Source: Acephala macrosclerotiorum
Taxonomy: Eukaryota; Ascomycota; Leotiomycetes; Helotiales; Mollisiaceae
Direction of reading: 5' to 3'
NCBI GenBank assembly: GCA_014904845.1
Contig: MU119217.1
Span: forward strand, 414,415-478,414
Length of the DNA: 64,000 bases
A program made the position numbers and the translations under genes. The stretch's first letter is position 1; the number at the start of each line of letters is the position of its first letter. Positions 57,181-64,000 of the stretch are shown one piece after another. The notes beneath the pieces were generated by a model. That model was not told where the DNA came from, made no database searches, and saw nothing but the letters and a program-made list of their open reading frames with translations.

Positions 57181-58872
57181 TCACTCATCTTGGCCATCTC
57201 CGTCCCTCTTCCGCAAGTTTTCCAGGCTGTACAACAAGTTGCTCAACCGACCAATTTTCTCACCGCTCTGCACCAGATTCTCATCCTCCTCTGCCGGCCC
57301 TTTGTATGCCGCATCACTAGGAACCAAACCCACATCCCAGTGATGGAAGATCATTAAACGCTTTTCTGCTTCGGAGGTCTCGCTTCTTAGCTTAGTTATT
57401 GAGCCTGGTTGATGAATCGTGTCGATCGATACGATGATATCTCCCGTACTGCCTTCACTCAAAAGTGGAATGTCGGTAATTACTGCGAGTGGGTTTCCTG
57501 GTAGTTCCACGATTTGAGGTTCCTGGAGGACATTTTCGTCAAGGTGGAGGTTGAATGAAAATAGTGCTGGGATACTGAAGGTCCATCAGTACTGGCCGTT
57601 TCTTGACAGATTGCATGTTTCAAAACTTACCCCTCGCAAGTGACAATGATGAAGTCCAGTAAATGGTCATCGACATATGCTCTGGTATGATAAATGCCAG
57701 ATACAGCAACCTTTAACGGCTCTGCTGTACCCTTGACTGGTTCTCCTCCGCCCAACTTCGCGTTCAACATCTCGACATGTTTCATCAGATTGGTTCTTGA
57801 GATCAGTGTACCGGCCTTCCAATCCCAGACGAAGATGTCATCATCACCACCAGCCGAGATGAGAATATCAGTTCTATTCCTAGGAATACACAGCCGACTA
57901 ACGAACTCCGTATGACCAAGACAGAAGCCCTCAATGATGTGAGTCTGTGGAATGCCTCGAGAGATCCGGATATGCTCGTCTCGGTCGGCAGTTATGACAT
58001 AGTTTCTCTTGTCAGAAGTAACAAGTATAAGATCAGTAAGTAATGAAACATGGCCAAGCAATAGCTTATGCTCAAACGTAGGTTCTGTCTTTTCAGATGC
58101 TTTATTTGTGTGCTTTTTCTGGTTCTCAAGTGCTTTTCGATTTCGCTGAGAGTGGATGGTGAGTTCATTTGCTGCTGGAACGAATGGCTTGGAAGGCTCC
58201 GGTGTCTGTGGCCGTGATTTGCCATGATTCTCAGACGGGATGAGAGGAAGAGCGTAGACATCTCCGAATTTGTCTGCGCTGATGATGGTAGAGTTGTCGT
58301 TCGAGATGACTAGAGCACATGGTCTCTTTGACATAGCCCTATAATCTTTCAGAAAGAGAATGTATAAAAGATCTTACTAGTGCTTACCGCAGACTGAGCT
58401 GTTTTAGTTGCTGTGCCCCATCTTTCACCACATTTTCGAATACTCGAATGCTTTTGTCCTCGCCAGTCACGGCGATCACGTGCCGTCCATCCGTCGTCGA
58501 AGCCAGAATTACCACAGCTGGAGCTTCTAATCCACTCGCAAGAGCGGAGGCTCTATTGTTCTGCTTCTTCTTTCCAGTCTTCCCTTCCGCTCGAGGAAGA
58601 CTTTCTTCTGATTTTGAAAGTTTTCGTTTCTTAGCTGGAGACGCGGCGTCTAGAGCAATTTCGACAGATGACTCTGAGTTCTGGGAATTCAGTTTGCCGG
58701 TAATTTGCGTGACGGCCTCTGGGGCTTTGCTGCCCTGGCTATCATGGCTAGAAGAACATTTCCATGTCGACAATAGTGATCCGTCTTGAAATCTAAATGA
58801 GTCTATGCTTGATCCTCTGGCTGCAATAAGAGTGTCCCCACATCTTATCATACACTGGTAAGGCATCCTCAT
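57181..58872 (-). CDS. TRM82: tRNA m7G46 methyltransferase WD-repeat subunit Trm82
   Basis: The non-catalytic partner that stabilises Trm8 for N7-methylation of guanosine 46 in tRNA (human WDR4). Three exons (58388-58872, 57631-58338, 57181-57574) give 528 aa. The sequence reads as a WD40 propeller: VVILASTTDGRHVIAVTGED, STIISADKFGDVYALP, KLLLGHVSLLTDLILVTSDK, VITADRDEHIRISR and LISAGGDDDIFVWDW. A Lys-rich insert (PAKKRKLSKSEE) near residue 85 is common in fungal Trm82. The C-terminal HHWDVGLVPSDA region is also family-like. It is head to head with RPP0. Confidence 0.92.
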
Positions 58873-59181
58873 TTTGCTTGGTATCCGGCAGTGAATTGAT
58901 GAGAAATGAAAGAATAGAGTATCATAAATCCAATGGTTTATGCATTCTCGTATATGAGAGTCTGGAAGCTCGACCTCAATCTGATAGAAAAAAGTTCGAG
59001 CAGGGGTGTTATTAGTGAAGTTTGCCGGGCGCTAGCCGCACCCCACAGACCGCACAATATCGTCAAAATTATTTTGACTTCGAGAATTCCCATTCAACAA
59101 CGAATTTCTCAACCTCGAGAACATCCCAGCAGACAATCGCAAACTTGACCCTTAAACATCCTACCTTCACAATAAGAAGAT
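58873..59181. promoter_or_regulatory. divergent TRM82/RPP0 promoter
   Basis: A 309-bp head-to-head spacer between a tRNA-modification gene and a ribosomal-protein gene, which could allow shared growth control. No consensus element was identified with confidence. Confidence 0.35.
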
Positions 59182-60184
59182 ATGGGGGGCAAGTCAGAGA
59201 ACAAGGCCGGCTACTTTGACAAGCTCAAGGGCTTGCTCGAGGAGTTCCACAGCATCTTCATCGTCACCGTCGACAATGTCAGCTCCCAGCAAATGCACGA
59301 AATCCGACAGGCCCTCCGTGGTGAGGGTGTTGTCTTGATGGGCAAGAACACCATGGTGAGCGACATCTGCGAATCAACAACCTTGCGCACAAGCTAATGT
59401 TTCTGTCCACCAGGTCCGTCGTGCCATCAAAGGCTTCATTTCCGATTCCCCCGAATACGAACGTCTCCTTCCTTTCGTCAAGGGCAACGTCGGCTTTGTC
59501 TTCACCAACGGCGACCTCAAGACCATCCGTGACAAGATTCTCGCCAACAAGGTAGCTGCTCCTGCCAGAGCTGGTGCCGTCGCTCCCGCCGATGTCTACG
59601 TCCCCGCTGGGAACACTGGTATGGAACCCGGAAAGACCTCTTTCTTCCAGGCTCTCGGTGTCCCAACCAAGATTGCCCGTGGTACTATCGAAATTACAAC
59701 CGATCTCAAGCTCGTCGAGGCCGGAACTAAGGTCGGAGCTTCCGAGGCTACCCTTCTTAACATGTTGAACATCTCTCCCTTCACTTATGGTATGGGCATC
59801 TCCCAAGTCTATGACCAAGGCAATACCTTCCCACCATCCGTTCTCGATATCGAGGAGGCTCAACTTCTCAAGTCGTTCAGTAGCGCAATCACCACCATTG
59901 CTTGCATCTCGTTGGCCGCCAACTTCCCAACCCTTCCTTCCGTCATGCACTCGATCGTCAACAGCTACAAGAAGGTCTTGGCTGTCGCCGTCGAGACTGC
60001 TTACGGCTGGCCAGAGATAGAGGAGCTCAAGGACCGCATTGCTAACCCCGATGTGTACGCTTCTTCCGCTCCTGCCGCTGCTTCCGGAGGTGATGCCCCA
60101 GCCGCCGCCGTTGAGGAGGAGAAGAAGGAGGAGTCTGAGGCTGAGGAGTCCGGCGATGAAGGATTCGGAGGTCTGTTCGACTAA
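59182..60184 (+). CDS. RPP0: 60S acidic ribosomal protein P0
   Basis: Base of the ribosomal stalk that recruits P1/P2 and elongation factors. Two exons (59182-59355, 59414-60184) give 314 aa. The L10-type rRNA-binding domain begins [20 protein letters not shown], with GKNTMVRRAIKG across the splice. The hinge is Ala-rich, and the acidic tail ends [13 protein letters not shown], the stalk motif that factors bind. Codon bias is extreme, which explains a long antisense frame (59279-59950) over it. It is the last clear gene before the gene-poor right end. Confidence 0.97.
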
Positions 60185-61816
60185 GTCGATCTTGATCCTG
60201 CATAGATTCGAGAGATTCCTGGGGTGGATTACAAAAAAAGTCGCAGAATCACATAAGGCGCGTGCAGATGCAGATACTGTAATGTAGCTTCACGGCACAT
60301 GGGAAAGAAACTCGACTTCTTGGGATTGTGACATGGTATGTGACACTGACACACGAAGGTCAAGGTTCGTACGCCACCACTTGAAGGTCAGTTCTATTTA
60401 CTTTGTCTTCTTTCCACCTACCCTCCGCAATCTGATGATTCAAATCAAAAGCTTTTTAACCCTTAATGGAGATCAGCTCCTTGAAGACCAAAAATAACAA
60501 CTCTAATTTTTTCCTGACTGCTCTTCACGAACTCTGAATACGTGTCCGAGAATATGTCTAGACATCATTGCTAACTATTCCTGCACAGATTATATCCAAT
60601 TTACCTTCCAGCTAACCGCCTACCAGAAGTTCTCCAAAGCGTCTCCCCAAAATCTGCGAATGACCTTGACCCTTAGCGCCGTGCAATTTTCAGTTCCGTC
60701 AATTTTGAAGCAAGCGCTTGGATTCTATGTCGGAGACCATTGTGGTAGCATTGATGTTTCTCGTTCGCTAGAAGATCAACATTTCCCCTGTTTCGGCTAA
60801 TATGTTGATTTAGCGCTTCTCATATCAGTCGCAGCACTGAATCTGTCTCATCTTGTCCCATCATCCCCAAAGCTTTGAAGCTTAACTATTGAGATCCGTA
60901 CGGTAGTCACACATGGCAGTATCGACAATGCGGCACAGTTCCTCTCACTACCTCAGTGGTATCAGCAAATAGCACCAACTCTCCTTAAGAATCACTCAGA
61001 CAATCCATTATCACGCAGGGTTAATTCTCTCCTAGTCAAAGCCTAGTTGCCGAGTGGTACTATTTCGCCAACATAAATTCCAAATGGAGTAACATCGACG
61101 GCGTCGATAGGCATGTCATCTACAACTCTGCATCGCAATTTGATGTTGACGACAATAGCGGTTAGGGCCTTTCCACGACAATTAGCAATTCGGGGGAATG
61201 GATGCGGAGTAGTTATTGTCCAGCCCCCTAGTATTGAATGGAAATAGAACTATCAACTTTACGGCTACAACTACTAGTTCGGAAGCAGTCGCAGACCTTG
61301 CTTTGATCCTCTGCCAACAAGTCTCCCAAAACAATTCAGCGTTAAGCAAAAACAGCTGCGGAAATCCAAATTCGCTAGCAACGATAACATGAAGTAGATC
61401 TCTGCATATATCCCGCGCTAGTCCTTGGAGATACATCTAGTGGAATACAATCGCCCATATGAACGAGATAATTCGTCAGTATTCCTGTTCGGTTAGACCA
61501 AACACCCACGAGCGCAGACGGCTTGAAAACCCTCTTCTTCTGCATCGGGCTAAACAACGGCACGAACAATGTCTGTAATTTCTACAGCACCCCATTCGGC
61601 TTCGGTGCTAATAGACGTCAACCTTTGGCTCATCAGCTGCTGCATTTTCTTCGGGCTTTCCTTCCATTATGACCATCGTCTCTACCCAGACCTCGCTAGC
61701 ATTCGCGTTACGTGAGGCGACCACTACTTCGGTGCTTTGATGACTTCAGCGAGTAGCACACTCACTCCTACCACCCCCGACAGCAGCAGCACCAATCAAG
61801 CACAGCACATGCAACG
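60185..61816. other. gene-poor region
   Basis: No intact gene. A possible gene remnant lies at 61043-61569. Confidence 0.5.
61043..61569 (-). pseudogene. possible decayed gene fragment
   Basis: Three minus-strand frames read like pieces of one protein: about 61375-61569 (SALVGVWSNRTGILTNYLVH), 61182-61436, and a tail ending at 61043 (VVDDMPIDAVDVTPFGIYVG). They do not join without frame changes and no good splice sites were seen. No family was recognised. It could be chance, a pseudogene, or a fast-evolving gene with introns I missed. Confidence 0.2.
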
Positions 61817-62100
61817 TGTCGGTTCAATCAGGTGATCGCTTAGGCGATCGGCTGGATGATCCGGGCCATGACCCCTATTGCCCTTGACAACAACTGCCCT
61901 AGCGTCCACTCCTTAATCTTACGTCCACTCTATTTAATTATATAGGTAAATAGGTGCCTTCTCTGGAAAGAGAGAGACAGAATTGAATCATTAACATCAG
62001 ACTAAGATCTTAGTGTTTTGCGATTTGTTTTCGAACGTACTAATACTAATCAATAATTGATTTAATCGTTCGATTACAAAGTAGTAAAATTACTTACGAA
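61817..62100 (+). mobile_element. probable LTR edge of a retrotransposon
   Basis: The sequence from TGTCGGTTCAATCAGG (61817) has LTR-like layout: a TG start, a hairpin-forming GATCGC-TTAG-GCGATC at about 61832-61847, a TATA-like AT block near 61940, then a purine-rich GAAAGAGAGAGACAG and a perfect 14-bp palindrome ACTAAGATCTTAGT at 62001-62014. It then merges into the AT-rich block. No coding remnant, opposite LTR or target duplication is visible in the window. Confidence 0.35.
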
Positions 62101-64000
62101 AAGGCATCTATTGAATTAATCCGTGTAAAAAGTTTTTAAAGTTGTATTAAAAAAAGAAATCAAGTTTTATTAAGTTTTCAAGAGAACGAAATATTGTAAT
62201 AAAATTATATTATTGTAATATAATACGTTTTATTTGATTTTACGTTTTATCGTATATTGATAACGAATATTTAATTGTAATTTATTTATTATTATTAGAA
62301 TAATTTTTTAAGTATTTTACGAAACTCGAGAATTTTTTTAAAAAATTTCGAATACGATATAAAGTTTAAAATTATTAAAAAAAAAATTATAAATATAATA
62401 CGAAAACTCGTCGAATTATAATATTTATCGAGTACAATACGATTCAATAAATTATTTTTAATAAATAAAATAAATAAATTTTAAAATATAATTTTAATTA
62501 AAAAAAAAATTATTATCGATTTTTTGATTTTTTTGATTTAATATAATATACAAAAAAATAAATTCAAAAAATCACGAAACAAAAAAAAAAAATAATAATT
62601 TATAATATAAATTCGTTTTAATATATTTTAATTGAATTATAAATTAATTTATATAGATTTCGCAAAATTTAAAAATTTATTTGTAAAAAATTTTTCAAAA
62701 TAATAAAATTTATATTTTATTATTATTAAATAAAATAATAATCGCAAAAACGCTAAAAATAATTACTTAAAAAATAATATTATTAAAATAACTCGAGTCG
62801 AAAATCGAAAAATTGAATATAATAAAAAAATTCAATTTATAAAAAAATACGATCGATTTAATCGAAATAAAAAAAAAATCGAATATTTATAAATAAAATA
62901 TTTAAATACAAAAATTTCAATAAAATTAAAAATTATTAAATTTTATTAAAATTATCGATTATATAAAAATTATTATACGAGAAATTTCGAATAAAAATAT
63001 TTTTAATAACGTTTTTAAAATTTATAATATTTAATAAACATTTTTTAATATCAAAAAAAAATTTTATCGTTTAATTCAATTTCAAAATTTCGATATTTAA
63101 TATTAATTTTATTATTATTAATATTATTAAACGAATCGATATTATCAAAAAATAAAAAACTATTAAAAAATTTTAATCGAATAATATTTAATTTTATTCG
63201 CGAAAATTAAACAATATATAATTTTAACAAAAAATTAATTATTTTTATAAAAATTTATAATAATAAATTTAAATACTATAAAAAAAAAAACTTATTAAAT
63301 ATATTAATATAAATATTCAAAAATTTATATTCAAAAATAAATATTAAATTCGAAAATTATTGTAATACGTTTTCAATTATATTTATAAACGAGATCAATA
63401 AATTTTACTATTAAAAATTCGTTAAAAAAAATTTGTTTTTCGATAAAATAATTGAAATCGTAAAATCGAAATTCGAAATCGAAAAACGTTAAAACAAAAT
63501 ATTTAATTAATAAAATACGATTATATTTATTATAATTCGAATATAAAATTTAAATAAAACGATTTTCGAATATTTCGAGATATTATATTAAAATTTGATT
63601 TAAAAATAATTTGATTTACGTTCGAATATACGAATAAAAATTATTATATAAAATAAACTTTATTACGTTTATTGAAATATATTAAAATATTATTAAACGT
63701 TTTTTCGATTTTTAATAAATTTTCAAATTATATATAAAAACGTTTATAATACGATTTTATTTTAAAAAAAAAAAAAAATAATTTTTAAAGTTTTTATAAT
63801 TGAAAAAAAAAAAACCTATTAAAATATAAACGAATTATATTTTGTAAATTATAAATATTTCAATAAAAATACTCAATATAACGATCGAATTAATTATAAA
63901 AAATCGATAATATATTAAAATAAAAATAAAAATTTATTTATAAAAATTCGAATTATTAAAATATTTATTATATATTAAAAAAAAAAAAAATATATAACGA
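62030..64000. repeat. AT-rich, probably RIP-degraded block
   Basis: From about 62.03 kb to the window end the sequence is almost only A and T. Remaining C and G are few, and many sit in CG dinucleotides (TCGA, ACGA, TTCG); GG, CC and GC pairs are nearly absent. No frame of 60 codons or more exists. This is the pattern of AT-rich isochores made from repeats by repeat-induced point mutation in Pezizomycotina. The source element cannot be identified. Confidence 0.8.

Noticed and set aside
59279..59950. 223-codon minus-strand frame over RPP0
   Set aside because: A shadow created by strong codon bias of the ribosomal-protein gene. It has no own features and crosses the RPP0 intron.
1..64000. CRISPR array, prokaryotic defence operon or biosynthetic cluster
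   Set aside because: No spaced direct repeats, no operons and no backbone biosynthetic enzymes. The lone monooxygenase has no cluster partners.

Overview
The window looks like nuclear DNA of a filamentous ascomycete (Pezizomycotina). I lean towards Leotiomycetes, but that is inference from overall protein similarity and was not tested. The evidence is dense genes on both strands split by 48-80 nt GT-AG introns, a Zn2Cys6 regulator with a fungal-type middle region, a HAK-type K+ transporter, a Wss1-type protease, cytosine deaminase, a Tc1/mariner relic with RIP-like stop codons, and an AT-rich block at the right end. All exon models were read by hand. For the named spliced genes I checked that summed exon lengths are a multiple of three.

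Layout. 1-1.7 kb: weak hypothetical reading frames. 1.76-10.0 kb: DOP1 (-) and MON1 (+), a head-to-head pair for endosome/Golgi and late-endosome traffic, followed by a poorly resolved minus-strand gene ending on MON1's stop. 11.1-12.5 kb: a dead Tc1-like transposon with both ends. 13.2-16.7 kb: a large disordered protein. 18.6-20.5 kb: protein disulfide isomerase with two 8-nt exons. 21.0-23.0 kb: a small mitochondrial-type protein and SWR1 subunit Vps71. 23.2-25.8 kb: Kel3, whose frame appears to need a 2-nt exon. 26.5-30.1 kb: prolyl aminopeptidase and an FAD monooxygenase, tail to tail. 30.7-32.3 kb: Wss1. 33.5-34.2 kb: a small secreted cysteine-containing protein. 35.3-38.6 kb: HAK K+ transporter. 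39.4-45.5 kb: NUP159 and proteasome beta-2 (Pup1), head to head. 45.8-49.1 kb: Zn2Cys6 regulator. 49.8-51.2 kb: Ydj1-type DnaJ. 52.4-54.5 kb: cytosine deaminase and uroporphyrinogen decarboxylase. 54.9-60.2 kb: an unknown 669-aa protein, Trm82 and ribosomal P0. 60.2-61.8 kb: gene-poor. 61.8-64 kb: a probable LTR edge, then AT-rich, probably RIP-degraded DNA.

Most genes are housekeeping: vesicle traffic, ER folding, chromatin, nuclear export, proteasome, heme, tRNA modification, translation. They form no pathway cluster. The most novel signals are in gene structure. Introns of about 140 nt in KEL3 (two) and HAK (one) share sequence with each other and with an intergenic segment, which looks like a small introner-like element family. 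Several genes also carry very short exons (2, 8, 8, 18, 26 and 32 nt).
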